Position numbers and translations under genes: made by a program. Positions 22,300 to 34,300 of a stretch of 64,000 nucleotides of DNA are shown piece after piece. Every line of letters begins with the position of its first letter. Position 1 is the first letter of the stretch. The notes beneath the pieces are model-generated. The model was not told the origin of the DNA, did no database searches, and saw only the letters and a program-made list of their open reading frames with translations. Source of the stretch: Humulus lupulus (taxonomy: Eukaryota > Streptophyta > Magnoliopsida > Rosales > Cannabaceae); contig NC_084801.1 in NCBI RefSeq assembly GCF_963169125.1, positions 75,457,696 through 75,521,695 on the forward strand, written 5' to 3'.

Positions 22300-24722
22300 T
22301 TTGATTGACGCTGTTCCGGGACGAACTCCCCTCCATTGTGGGCCTTCAACTCATTCACATACCTCTTCTGGGCGCCTTTGCTCGTGCCAGCCATGTGTGG
22401 TCCTCCAGAGATGGTGGAAATCTCTCCCTCGACCACGGGGGGAAGGACGTCCTGATCTACCCGAGGTCCAGGTTGACTGGCTGGGATCTCCGGAGCGGGT
22501 CGACTTGTCGGGACCCTGTTCCGCGAGTATTGCGCCAACGGACCTGCTCGGATGAGAGTCTCGATTTCATCTTTGAGGTGCCTGCAGTCGTCGGTATTGT
22601 GCCCGACGTCGTTATGAAAACGGCAGAATTTGGAAGCGTCTCTCTTTCCCTTAGGGTTCTTTATTGGCTCCGGTCTTTTCCAGGGGACTCGCGTAGCGTT
22701 GGCCAGGAAAATATTCTCTCTGGTTTGGGTGAGCTCGGTATACGTTGTGAACACGCGCTTGAATTTATCCACGGACTTATTCTTCTTTTGACCGTGCTGG
22801 CTGTTTTCACCATTTCCTTTTCTTTTGCCGCCACCGGGCTGGTTACTCTGCATGACGTCGGGAGTCGCTACTACAATCTCTGTTCCCGTCCCAGCGGGCT
22901 TCTCGAGGACCTGGCTGGTCCCCGCGGCTGAAGCTTCAGCTTCTTCCAAGTTTATCCACTCTTGGGCTCTGTTAAGGAATTCACTAACTGAGCTGACCCC
23001 CCTCCTTTGAATATCCTTCCACAGATCTCCGCCTACTAGGATCCCGGTCCTCATAGCCATGAGTTTGGAGCTGTCGTCGGCGTCTCTGGCTCGAGCAGCG
23101 ACATTTGCAAATCTGCTCAAGTAGGCTTTTAGCGTCTCTCCAGGTTACTGTCTCACGTTAGCTAGGGAGTCGGCCTGGACCCTGGCGGCCTGAGAGGCGC
23201 GGAATGCCCTCTTGAAGCCAGCCGAAAAGGTCTTCCAGGAGCTGATTGACTGCCTTTTACTTTGTTTGAACCACTACCTGGCAGGTCCAGTTAGGGTGGA
23301 AGGAAAGATCAAGCAACGAAGCTCTGGCCCGATGTTATGAGCCATCATTAGGGTGTTGAACATCCCTAAGTGGTCAGATGGGTCTCCATCCCCGCTGAAC
23401 TTTGACAAGTGAGGCATACGAAAGCCAGAAGGGTATGCCGTTGCTGCTATGTTGGGGGCGAAGAGTTCCATCTCATCCCCTGAATCATATTCGTCTTTTT
23501 CTTTCTCCGACAGGAGCTTCTTCATCAGTTCCTCCATTTGAGTTAAGCGCTCTAGGGTTTTGTCCTGAGATCCTGGGTTATTCCGGGGCTGTTCAACAGC
23601 TTCGGACCCGTTGTACATATTAGGCTGGTTGTTGCCCCTCCTATCTTGAGATAGGTCATTTGGGGCATTCCCGCCATTACGTACTTCGGATCGGACCCCA
23701 ACTGAGCGGGCCTGGCTGCCATCCCTAACTCGATCCTCTCTGTGAGAGTTGAGGCGATCTCGAAGGTCGCCTCCCTGGGTAGTATGGTGACTTTGTGCTG
23801 AGCTTAGTCGCTGTCGCAGGTCTCCTCCCGAAAGATCACTCCGTGCACTACCGGTCCAGTGACTCCTGCTGGACAGGCTCGAGGTGCGTCTTTGGCGGCT
23901 CCGACCTGATCCTTCCCCCGGCACCCTGCTGCGCCGGGAAGGCCCGGCCGATGGCGGGTCTCTCCTACTATTTCCGTAGGTCGGGATGTCTCGGACGGGC
24001 TGAGGAGACGGGTATCTGATGGGAGAAGGAGGATGCCTGACCGGAGAGGCGATCCTAGTGCCGTCCGGACGGACTAAATTTGGCGGGGGCCTCTCGGCCC
24101 TGCCAGCTTGCTGGTTTCGCGCTGGGCGAGCTGGACGAGGAACTGGACGTTCTTCGGGGATGGGCTGACGTCTCCGGATCCCCTCGGCCCTCCTTTGGGA
24201 ACTTCCTCGATCTCTTCTGGGCGTCCTCGAGGAAGGCTGAGAGCTAGGGGTTGATGTCCTAACCGAACGGCTGTACTGCTGCTGTTCGGTCTGAGGCATT
24301 TCCCTGAAGTTCGCCTCTTGATGGTGCGATGAAGGGGTGGAGTTGGCTGCAGGGAGTCTACCAGAACGGCTATGCCTGGATCGATTAATCCGGCGAGACT
24401 TAGGAGCCTCGCCTTGCCTCTCTCCAACGTTACCGTTGGTTGTGAGAGGGGGTAGTCGACTCAGAATATCCTGGATTTGCTGACCAGCTGCTGCTAGCTG
24501 GCTCCTCAGCTGAGCATTCTCCATCTCCACCGCAGTGTAATAACATGGATTCGGATTAGGCGGTCGGGGCGCTGAACTACCAGTGTCGTCTTGGCCGGCC
24601 GGCTGCTTTCCTGGCCTCTGCTGGACTTCAGGAACTTTCTCATCAGGGAGGGCAACATGGCGGGCCTCCTGCCCATCATGCTGTTCTGTCTCGATGCCAT
24701 GTTTGGATCGAGTGGTCACCAT
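22300..24722 (-). pseudogene. E2 gag
   Basis: It starts at ATG 24722, 55 nt after the 5' LTR, and shares one frame with pol, so gag-pol is probably a single polyprotein cut by its own protease. An Arg/Pro/Ser-rich N-terminal half (about 390 residues) is followed by the capsid-like segment (YDSGDEMELFAP, DPSDHLGMFNTLMMAHNIG), a basic Gly/Lys stretch (GGGKRKGNGENSQHGQKKNK) and a zinc knuckle of C-x2-H-x4-H-x4-C type (CRFHNDVGHNTDDC, about 22625-22584). In-frame stops TAG (23274-23276) and TAA (23145-23147) replace Gln codons kept in E1 and E5; both fit C-to-T change. Two stops make a functional product unlikely. Confidence 0.9.
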
Positions 24723-24756
24723 AGTTGTATGTTTATGGTAGTACTAATCGGACTTG

Positions 24757-24777
24757 CTCTCAACGAAAGCACCAAAC
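24757..24777 (-). promoter_or_regulatory. E2 primer-binding-like box
   Basis: The minus strand reads GTTTGGTGCTTTCGTTGAGA directly after the 5' LTR. The same box, TTTGGTGCTTTC(A/G)TTGAG with small changes, follows the LTR of E1 (5246), E3 (56864) and E5 (31795). It is therefore conserved and probably the tRNA primer site. I could not match it to a specific tRNA; it is not the common initiator-Met site. Confidence 0.6.
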
Positions 24778-25553
24778 TGTTGATGCGGTTCTTCGGAAAC
24801 AGATAATTAAGAGAGGAAGAGAAAGAGATTAGTACTTAAAAGTAGAACCGTCACAGATATGAAATCTTTGTGGAAAGAACTAGGTGACTCCAGACACGTT
24901 TTTAAGTGGTTCGAAGGTTAAAATCCTTCTACTCCACTAGTCAATATTATTGATATTCTCTGGATCGTTGGTTTACAAAGTATATAGTTCTTAAAAGACT
25001 ATTTTTCCAACCCCTATCAACTCCCAGGGTCTCCATATTTATAGGAGAAGGCACCTGGAAGTTGGTAGGGAGGTCATCCCGTGACCTTACCATTTGTCAT
25101 ATCAAGTCTGTTATATGCATGATTAATTCCTAAACCTGACACACAAGTGTGGTCTAATCAGTATGGAAGGAGATAATGGGCCGCACGGCCCAACTCGTCC
25201 GTGGGTGTCTGAATACGCACGTTCTTGCTGCGTGTCCGAGAAGTCAGGGGGATATCGGACACGTGATGGCAGGAATATGCACGTTTATCTTGCGTGTTGA
25301 CTTCCCATAGGGTCAGAGCTTCCTGAGAAGCTCGTTACTGGAGCAATTCATAACCTGAGCTCATCCGTCCGTGGTCGCCGGATGTTATTCCCAGCTCCTG
25401 GTGCAACAAGTGCGAGCAGGAAACAGGACCCCCTCGAGCTAGAAAGGGCCCGTCCTGGAAATAGAGCCTCTGGCCTGTGGGAGCCTCGGACTAAATCATG
25501 TTTAGTCCGAGGCTCGTCCTGCTAAACAGCCCGTGGGAAAACGAGGGCGTACA
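24778..25553 (-). repeat. E2 5' LTR, 776 bp, with TATA promoter
   Basis: Pairs with 13256-14031. The minus-strand TATA element CTATAAATATGG lies at 25044-25033, so transcription should start near 25010 and run through the PBS into gag at 24722. The right end is ...GGGCGTACA at 25553, followed by the CATTT duplication. Confidence 0.95.
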
Positions 25554-26160
25554 CATTTATTATTTTAAATAGTATAGAAAATAAAAAAATTTGTAGACAC
25601 ATAGAAATATTTAATAAATTTATTATTTCCTTTAGAAAATATCCTTTCTAAATCAATAAAAATTCTACATGTTTAAATGTGAAAAAATATATAATTTAAA
25701 GTGTGGGAAAAATGTATTTTCACTTATATTATTTAAGACTTGAGTTATTTAGGTGTAAGACTCTTAAATTGTAACTAAAATAATTATTTTAGCTTAATAA
25801 CACAAATTTTTAGCAACTATTTATTTTGTTAAAAAATCATAAGAGAATTTAAACCAAAATATTTTCTCATTTAAATAAAAAAAAACTACACCTAAATAAT
25901 AATGTGAAAATTAATATTTACATTTTTAAAATATCACTATTACACATACATAACTTAAGGTATAATTTATTTGATGCACTAACATTATTTATCTCTTTTA
26001 AAAGACATTTCTTATTTTTAATAAAAAATTCCAGCAATCATTAATTCATTCAAAATCACAAACTTGGATTAAAAACCATATTTTCTTCATAAAATATATA
26101 CAAAATTTTGCATGTGTTAATTTGATAAAAACATCATTTATATATGAGATAAAAATGCAT

Positions 26161-26559
26161 TTTTGTTAAGGGAATATACTCATTTGGTACCCTATGTTTT
26201 TGCAAAGTATCATTTTGGTACCCTCTGTTTTCAATAATGCTCATATAGTACCCTGTATTTTAAAATCATACATATTTGGTACCCTAAACTCAAATTTGAT
26301 AGATAAAATTTTGTCAATTTAATCAAACTACTGTCAATTATGTAAGATACAAATTTAAATTTAATTACATAATTACATATAACTGATGACAGTTTGATCA
26401 TATTGACAAAATTTTATTTATCAAATATGAGTTTAGGGTACCAAATATGTACAATTTTAAAATACAAGGTACCATATGAGCATTATTGAAAACAGAGAGT
26501 ACCAAAATGATACTTTGCAAAAACACAGGGTACCAAATGAGTATATTCCCTTTTGTTAA
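26161..26559. mobile_element. MITE, 381 bp, long inverted repeats and 9-bp TSD
   Basis: The body is 26170-26550, beginning GGGAATATACTCATTTGG and ending with the reverse complement. Terminal inverted repeats extend about 150 bp on each side, leaving a short AT-rich centre near 26350. It is flanked by perfect 9-bp duplications TTTTGTTAA (26161-26169 and 26551-26559), typical of Mutator-like elements. Each arm holds four 30-31 bp subunits with GGTACCCT or AGTACCCT (26186, 26217, 26247, 26278). No ORF, so it is non-autonomous. Confidence 0.9.
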
Positions 26560-27439
26560 CATAAACCCATACACCATCTTAAGGCATTACTTGAGCATAT
26601 CAAACATTGTTTCACCATCATATTCACCAATTACAAAAAAAATCAGCAAGCATAATTAACATGAAATTCATCTTTAAATCATGCTTTTTTTTTTTTTAAA
26701 AAATGCTCAAACCATAACCTTCATGTATCGTCAAATCATCATTTAAAAAAACTTCAGACAAATCCACAATTTAAACAAATAACCTAGCATATTTCTAATG
26801 AGTGTATGTGATATAAAATAAAATAAAATAAAATGACCAACATGCATCAATACTCTATAGGCCGCAACCCTCTTGAACATAAACATAAAATACTAAAATC
26901 ATCATTTACATTCACATGAAACCTAGCATGTATCTATCATCATATTTGCATATTTTCCAATAGATTATAAAATCAAAATTCCATGGTAACGTAAACATAT
27001 GATCCCTACAAGGATCATGCTCCTAATATCAAGATGAATTCAAAAGAATCAACAATAAAATCAACTATGCACACAATCTCTTTTTATCATCCTAGGCCGA
27101 AACATACCATCAAAACTACCAAGATCATCATAATCACCATACATCATATTTAGATATTCTCAAAAAACAACCTCAATCAACATATAGCAAGAATTCAAAT
27201 AGACATCAAAACATCAAAATCCATTCAATATAACAACAAATAAAAAACAAGGCTTAGATATTAACTACCTCCTTAGATAGCAATCAACTCACAAAGTTGA
27301 TCCCCCTTGGCACCTATAGAATTCGAACACCACAAGGAGAAGAAAGAAGAACCAACACTTAGAATTTAGGAGATGGTGTAAACTTAACAATCAAACCAAA
27401 ATATACAAGACCATACCTATAGAATTCGAACCCCTCCTC

Positions 27440-27520
27440 TTTCCTCCTCCTTCTTCTTCTTCCTTTCTCCTTCTCCTTCTCTCACTAGCTCTCACGCCTG
27501 CTCTCTCTCTCTCTCTCTCC
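27440..27520. repeat. CTT/CCT and CT microsatellite
   Basis: A pyrimidine tract made of CTC, CTT and TTC triplets followed by about nine CT dinucleotides (27504-27520). Simple sequence, possibly part of an LTR leader when read on the minus strand. Confidence 0.7.
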
Positions 27521-28749
27521 CTATGGTCGACGGTCACACAAGCATGTGTGGGAAAAGCTCTCTATTTTTCCTTTTAATCTAACCTAGAGAAATAACTAGT
27601 CCTACTTGAAATGGGTAAGTTTCCTCTTTTTCTTTATTTATTTTTATTTGATTTCTTAAAAAAAGAAAAATAATGAAGATGAAAACCATCCTCCTTCCCA
27701 TTTTTCTATCCATCATGAATTAAATCCAAATTAAACCAAAACCATTTAGGAAAAGAAGATCACCCCTTTCCCACTTGCCTTGCACGCCTACCCCTCGTTT
27801 CCTCTTCTTTTATTTTCTTTTTAATTCTTTTAATTAAATCAAATAAAAGGAAACAATGTGTAGGAAATCTATTGCATGCTCACCATGCAACCATGCACAC
27901 ACACACACCCAAGTGCTAAGGTGCATCACTACCTACCATGCACCTTGGTGCATTCAACCAAAACTCATTTTCTTACTAATTAAATTAATAAATAAATAAA
28001 ACATCTAACAATTAAAGTCACATAATTCCTACCAAACAATTAAAATAATTTCTAACACTTAACAATTATCAATAAAACAAAGCACAAAATTAGTAAAATA
28101 AAAAAATACTCTTATTGATAGTATTGATAGTCATCTCGATGACCTATAGACCTATAATTTCAAGCTCCAATAAATTTAGATTATTAATTAAAACTCTTTA
28201 ATATAATAACCTTAATTTATTAATCTCAATATTATTGCACTAAAAATATGAGACTGCAATCTTGTAATTATATACATTTAATTTTTTAGTACTTTTAAAT
28301 TATAAAAAGTGTCCATCGATTTAATCACTACATACAATTCAATCCTCTATTAATGGTTCATAATTAAAGTAGGAATTAATCACCATTTAACATCTTTAAT
28401 TATATCTTTTTTCTTTAAGTATCATTAACTTTACTAGTGAAGGTTAATTCATAAACTGATTTATGAATTTGAGCTCAATAACCTTTCAGTTCCAAAAGTC
28501 AACCCTTAAGAGAACCATTATTCAATTCCTCTTGGAAATGTATAGATTCAATGTCTGTATATTATGTCATTAGCCTTATACATCAATGAGTTCTCAAAAC
28601 AAAAAATTCCAGCCTGATCATTCTGACAAACCATAACGAGTGAATCAAAGAACTCATATGACATAAACATGAGTTGATAATAACTTCAAGAATAAGATCA
28701 ATTTGTATATGATCATCTTATTTATATGTTAAATTAATACTTATAAAGT

Positions 28750-29535
28750 AAACGTGTACGCCCTGGTTTTCCCACGGGCTGTTTAGCAGGACGAGCCTCG
28801 GACCAAACATGATTTAGTCCGAGGTTCCCACAGGCCAGAGGCTCTATTTCCAGGACGGGCCCTTTCTAGCTCGAGGGGGTCCTGTTTCCAGCTCGCACTT
28901 GTTGCACCAGGAGCTGGGAATAATATCCGGCGTCCACGGACGGATAAGCTCGGGTTATGAATTACTCGAGTAGCGAGCTTCCCAGGAAGCTCTGACCCTA
29001 TGGGAAGTCAACACGCAAGATAAACGTGCATATTCCTGCCATCACATGTCCGATATCCCCCTGACTTCTCGGACACGCAGTAGGAACGTGCGTATTCAGA
29101 CACCCACGGACGAGTTGGGTCGTGCGGCCCATTATCTCCTTCCATACTGATTAGACCACACTTGTGTGTCAGGTTTAGGAATTAATCATGCATATCACAG
29201 ACTTGATATGACAAATGGTAAGGTCACGGGATGACCTCCCTACCAACTTCCAGGTGCCTTCTCCTATAAATATGGAGACCCTGGGAGTTGATAGGGGTTG
29301 GAAAAATAGTCTTTTAAGAACTATATACTTTGTAAACCAATTACCCAGAGAATATCAATAATATTGACTAGTGGAGTAGAAGGATTTTAACATTCGAACC
29401 ACTTAAAAACGTGTCTGGAGTCACCTAGTTCTTTCCCCAAAGATTTCATATATGTGACGGTTCTACTTTTAGTACTAATCTCTTTCTCTTCTTCTCTTAA
29501 ATTATCTGTTGCCGAAGAACCGCGTCAACAAAACG
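28750..29535 (+). repeat. Solo LTR of the E2 family, 776 bp, with AAACG TSD
   Basis: The body is 28755-29530, from TGTACGCCCTGG to GCGTCAACA on the plus strand, exactly as long as the E2 LTRs. It is flanked by perfect AAACG repeats (28750-28754 and 29531-29535). TATA element CTATAAATATGG at 29264-29275. No internal sequence remains, so it is a recombination product. It shows that the E2 family inserted here at least twice. Confidence 0.95.
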
Positions 29536-29815
29536 ATATTATTAAGTATTAATAACATATCAGGTCCCGTTCATGTATAACCTCTTTATACAAAGTACCT
29601 CCCATAAGATGTCCTACTACATCAGTATTCCAGATCTAGATTACACGTATTCATAATACTAGTTAACCGTACTTAAAGTATTTAATCCAAACATTCCATA
29701 AAACTTTGATTTACTGCGAACTGTTTAAATTTGTTCCCTACAATCTTAATCCTCTTGTAGCAATACAAGAATGCAGTCATAATAACGAATTTGGGAATTT
29801 TCTGATATTCATATA

Positions 29816-29900
29816 TTATTATTATTGTTGCTGTTGTTGTTGTTGTTATTATAATAATAACAATAATAACAATAATAAAAATAACAATAAACAAACAATA
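29816..29900. repeat. Compound ATT/GTT/AAT microsatellite
   Basis: A run of ATT, GTT and then AAT/AAC triplets in which the left half is roughly the reverse complement of the right half, so it can fold. It lies in the copia LTR region, close to the LTR start. Confidence 0.8.
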
Positions 29901-29929
29901 TATGAAAAAATTTATTTCAATTATTTATT

Positions 29930-31090
29930 TCATAAATTATTGTTCAAAACATATCTTTTAAATGACACTAATCCCAAAAATCTCTCACTTTCCCTAAAGA
30001 AAATGAGGCATCTCTCCAAACCCATTTTGTTAACATGATCTTTAAAAGACTTAGTAGCCAAAGTCTTAGTAAAAGGATCGACAAGGTTATCTACCGAAGT
30101 TATCTTCATAACCGCCACATCTCCTCTACGAACAAAATCCCTGATCAAGTGGTATTTCCTCTCAATATGCGTTCCCCTCTTGTGACTTCTCAGTTTCTTC
30201 GAGTTAGCTACTGCCCCACTGTTCACAGTGTAGGACAAGTGGCTTATTCATATCTGGAACAATTTCCAGATCAGAATAGAACTTCTTTAGCCACACAGCC
30301 TCCTTAGCTGCTTCACAAGCCGCTATGTACTCGACTTCCATGGTAGAATCTGTGATACTGGTTTGTTTAATACTGTGCCATACCACAACTCCTCCACCAA
30401 GTGTGAACACTGATCCAGAAGTCGATTTCTGACTTTCTCTGTCTGATTGAAAATTGGAATTAGTGTATCCAGTGGAGTTCAGATCACCACTTAAATATAC
30501 TAGCATATATTCTCTAGTTTTCTAAAGATACTTGAGAATATTATTTACTGCAATCCAATGATTCAATCCAGGATTGGATAGATAATGTCTCACTATCCAT
30601 ACTGCATAACAAATATCAGGTCTTGCACATAGCATGGCGTACATTAGACTGCCTACTACAGAGGCGTAGGGATACTGTCTCATATCCTCTTCTTCTTGAG
30701 GTGTTTTAGGACACTGCCCTTTAAAAAAAATCCATGATGGTTTGGCATATCACCCTTATTGGAATTCTGCATACTAAATCTCTCAATTACCTTATCTATA
30801 TAAGTAGCTTGAGACGGAGCCAAAACTTTGTTCTGGCGATCCTGAAGGATCTTTATGCTTAGAACATAGTTTGCATCTCCCAAATCTTTCATTTGGAATT
30901 GCTCGTCTAGCAATTTCTTTCCTTTTGTCAATGTTCCCACGTTATTACCAATCAGTAGGATATCATCAACGTAAAGAGCCAAGAATAACACGATGACATC
31001 TTTGATTTGTTTGTAGACACAAGGCTCGTCAATGTTTTTTTTTTTTTCAAAACCATACATTTTGATTGTGTCATTGTTGTACCATAAAAG
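29930..31090 (-). pseudogene. Ty1/copia RT and RNase H remnant
   Basis: Minus-strand reading: RT C-terminal part (31090-30680) with LALYVDDILLIGN and QFQMKDLGDANYVLSIKI. A broken linker follows, then RNase H (30506-30204; STGYTNSNFQSDRESQKSTS, EVEYIAACEAAKEAVWLKKF) and the C-terminal tail (30238-29930; DFVRRGDVAVMKI, VDPFTKTLATKSF). The frame changes between the blocks, and an A-run at about 31036-31049 lies within the RT. The N-terminal parts (gag to early RT) are missing because E5 starts at about 31095. The closest group is the Ty1/copia class with YVDD. Not functional. Confidence 0.9.
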
Positions 31091-31094
31091 TAAG

Positions 31095-31794
31095 TGTGGA
31101 TTCAATCACTCAGCTAGGGGTACAGCTATCATAAAAACACATTGAAAAAGCAGGCAAGTAGAACATCTAGCTAACGTTGATGTGAGCAAATCAAGTTAGG
31201 ACTTGGTAGATCGCCTCGCAGGACAATAATCTAGTTCGATACATGTAATGGCCAAATCGCCTTTAGGATGCTTTGAACTTAATCTGAACTAAAGTTCTAA
31301 CAATCTTCGATCACCAGCTCGATGAAGATGCTCATCTTGTGGAAACCTGGTCATGATGCATAGTGAAGGATCCCAAAAGACTTGGAGGCACTTTATATGC
31401 TCATTAATGCCCAGGCTGTATTATACATTTATTGCCCGAGATAACGGGAGTAATTTTCATAGGCAATCATATCCCTGTGTAAATGGGAATTATCTTAGTT
31501 GATTATTTACCATATTTATGCACACGGTTACCTAAACCTGTCCTAGAATGTCCACTATAAATATGAGGGATAATTGACAGGAAAATGGAACGCTTCTTAT
31601 AATACAGAAACTCTGCAGAAATTGTGAGAGAATAATAATATTGTCTCGTGGAGTAGGTGGATTTTAACCACAGAACCATGTAAAATTGTGAGTGTGAGAA
31701 GTTGTTCATATAGTTCATTACAGTTTAGAAAAGATCACTAATATCTTTCTTATTGGATTTCTTAATCTACTGTTGGCGAAAAACGGCGTCAATA
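31095..31794 (+). repeat. E5 5' LTR, about 700 bp
   Basis: It ends GGCGTCAATA at 31794, where relatives end GCGTCAACA, so the terminal CA has become TA. TATA element CTATAAATATGAG at 31554-31566. The leftmost base is uncertain: TGTGGATTCAATC at 31095 is the best candidate since copia coding similarity stops at about 31090. PBS-like TTTTGGTGCTTTTG follows. Confidence 0.65.
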
Positions 31795-31859
31795 TTTTGG
31801 TGCTTTTGTTGAGTGTTCATTAGTGCTTAATCCTTTACAAGTTTCATTCAACATTCATC

Positions 31860-34300
31860 ATGGTGATTACTCGATCAATGCACGACAATGAAATGGATCA
31901 TCCTGGTGGGCAAGAGGCGCATCATACAGCTGTTCCCATTGAAAAAGGCCCAGACGTTCAGCAACATCCTGGAAAGCAACAGGTGGGCCAAGACGATGTT
32001 GGGAGTTCAATGCCACTACCACCAAATCCTAATCCAGGATATCTATCAGCCATCGAGATGGAGAATGCCCAATTAAGGAGCCATCTCGCTCGGGCTAACA
32101 GGCAGATCGAAGAGGTCCTGGCTCGGTCACCCCCTCTTTCAACTGATGCTAACGTCGGAATGAGGCAAAGTGGGTCCCATAGGTCCCACAAGAATAACCG
32201 ACCCAATCCCAGTCATTCTGTTAGAACCACAACTTCGAGCTTTATATCTTCAGAGTGAAATCAACGGAGTACTCAGCCTGCTAATAATCACAGGAACCAT
32301 CATCCCCATGTTAGTCAATAGATCAGAACTGTGACCCCTAGCTTCGTGCCTTCCGCACAGATTCTAAGGAATGTTCACAACAACCCAACAGGGCGAGCTA
32401 GGAAAAATTCATGGAGAGAAAATGCCAAAGCTACTCCGCTTGTGTTGTGATCAAAACCACAGGCACAGAGGACTCAGAAGATCGGGGTATTACCGAGACG
32501 GGCTAGTTTAGTCTAACCTGATAGGATGAGGATAGCCTCGCCAATAAGACACCCACCATCACTGGTTAGACATTCAACACCACCACACCCACAGAGGGGC
32601 GCTCTAGTTCAGGGGAATAGTAGGAGAAATCCTACTCCGTCAGTTTACACCTACGTCCCACGAGCTCAAGCTAATAATCCAGGTCCTCGATCTTAGCCGC
32701 AGGTCGTAAGTTTCGCTAATGGAAGTTATTAGACAGGGAGCCACGGTGGAGGCAGGTTTGAAAGCGACCTGAGTAATCATCTGAGTTCCACACAAAGTCC
32801 TTGTTCTGATCCACATCCTGACCTATGTGACCATCTAAATCCACAAAGGTGGTATCCAGCTTGCAATGACGATATGAGTTATACTCAACATGGGGGAGGT
32901 CCGCCTATCGTGCATGACAATGGAAATGTCCCACCTAACCAAGCTTGAACTTGGAGAGAAAACATCCCATCAAACCCGTACAATAGGATGGGGGCTGGCG
33001 AACAGCCCCCAGCTAACCTATAGGTCAAAGACCAACCCTCAAGTGACTGGCCTTGATGGAGATGTAGATGAAGAAGCTTTTATCTAGAAAAGAAATTGAT
33101 GATTGTGATTCCGATGAGGAGATCGAGCCTTTCAACCTAAACATTATAGCAGCTTCGTATCCTGTTGGCTTCAAGATGCCGACCATGTTTGCGTTTGATG
33201 GAAATTCAGATCCATCCGACCACCTCGGGATGTTCAATACGTTGATGATGGCCCACAATATTAGGTTTGATGTAAGAGGTATTTTTTTCCCCACAACTCT
33301 AACTGAACCTACCAGAAATTTGTTCAAAAAATACAAAAAACATTCGATCAGCTCATGGAAGAAGTTGTCTTCCGAGTTTAAGAGAGTGTTCCAAGTTTCA
33401 AAGGAAACTCACGTAGAGGCCGACTCAATGGTCAACATAAAACAACAACCTGGAGAGTCCTAGAAATCATACCTGAGCAGGTTCACCAATGTTACAGCAT
33501 GAGTTAGAGATGATGATGATAGCTCCAAGCTCATGGAAATGAAGAAGGGAATCACAGTATTAGGTGATTTATGGCAGGAGCTCCAATGAAAAGGAGTTAG
33601 AATTGTACATGAGTTCTTGGCCCGAGTGATGACAAATGTCGCAGCTACGGCTCAATCTGTTACCCAGAATAACCAGGTGGGAAATAATAAGAGGAAAGGG
33701 AATGGTGAGGGAGACCAGAACAGCACAAAGAAGAACAAGCCCAGGGAAAAATTCATGCCAATCTATGCCACCTACACTGACTTGATAGATACACGGGAGC
33801 ATATTTTCCTAGCGAATTCTAATCACCTTCCGTGGAAGAAACCATAGCCATTAAGGCAATAGAGGGCGAAGAGATATCCCTCTAAGTTTTGTCGATATCA
33901 CAATGACATTGACCATAACACTGATGATTGCGAACAATTGAAATTTGAAATTGAAACTCTCCTTCGGGCTAAACTGTTAGCCCAATATGCCCAAAGCTGA
34001 GTCGCTCCTAATCAATCAACTAGCAGAATTCTTGTCCAGCTCTGAAAACTTCGATAGGTGAGCGTAGGGCTCAGATGGATCAGGGGAACCAAGTTGACCC
34101 TCCTCCAATAGTAGGAGGAGATATAACCACTACTGCCAAAGGACCTTATTTGGTGGGCACGAGTAGCGGGGCCCAAAAGAGGTATACACAGTAGCTAAAA
34201 ACTCACAACGGCATTGAATTTCTCCCAGAGCAACAGTTATCAAAACAACATCGGTCGAAAAAACAAACAATCATTTTCAGGGAAGAGGACGCTAGCCATG
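31860..34300 (+). pseudogene. E5 gag remnant
   Basis: It starts at ATG 31860 (MVITRSMHDNEMDHPGGQEA), 65 nt after the LTR, as in E2. The first 132 codons are open, ending at a stop at 32256. The Arg/Pro-rich middle is broken. The capsid-like region (33068-33463; DPSDHLGMFNTLMMAHNI) ends in a stop. A basic segment (33617-33847) is followed by a zinc knuckle near 33885 (CRYHNDIDHNTDDC). The knuckle keeps C-x2-H-x4-H-x4-C, though Gly has become Asp. Several stops; pseudogene. Confidence 0.85.

Larger units (their letters stand above)
13251..25558 (-). mobile_element. Complete Tat-lineage element E2, 12,298 bp plus CATTT TSD
   Basis: The element spans 13256-25553 between perfect target duplications CATTT (13251-13255 and 25554-25558). 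Reading minus strand: 5' LTR (25553-24778), PBS-like box, gag-pol (24722-18395), 122-bp tandem repeats (18200-17835), an antisense gene on the plus strand (14282-17687), polypurine tract (14046-14032) and 3' LTR (14031-13256). The two 776-bp LTRs differ at about 15 positions by eye (about 98% identity), so insertion is fairly recent. Gag-pol is one frame interrupted by three stops and one single-base frameshift; the antisense gene has one premature stop. The copy is structurally complete but probably not autonomous. Confidence 0.95.
25559..28100. other. AT-rich gene-free region with a MITE and microsatellites
   Basis: No coding region. It continues the sequence interrupted by E2. It contains a MITE (26170-26550), a T-run at about 26683-26698, and CTT/CT microsatellites near 27440-27520. 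On the minus strand the CT tract reads GAGAGAG..., as in the leader part of many plant LTRs, and a CA tract with TGCACC repeats lies at 27895-27960. I suspect decayed LTR sequence but cannot set borders or family. Confidence 0.35.
28100..29950 (-). repeat. Ty1/copia 3' LTR, interrupted by a solo LTR
   Basis: On the minus strand, 29700-29531 plus 28749-28100 matches the copia LTR at 41096-42992: CTAGAT-TCTGGAATACTGATGTAGTAGGACATC near 29600 aligns with 41385-41420, and GGAGCTTGAAATTATAGGTC near 28150 aligns with 42060-42090. It lies directly downstream of copia RT/RNase H (29930-31090), so it is that element's 3' LTR. The left border is not clear and may reach about 27250. It was split by the insertion at 28755-29530. 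Confidence 0.6.

Noticed and set aside
22305..22931. 208-codon plus-strand frame opposite E2 gag
   Set aside because: Mirrors the minus-strand gag and has no domain similarity.
29816..29900. Possible CRISPR-like or regulatory repeat
   Set aside because: Simple trinucleotide repeat with no spacers, in a plant LTR.
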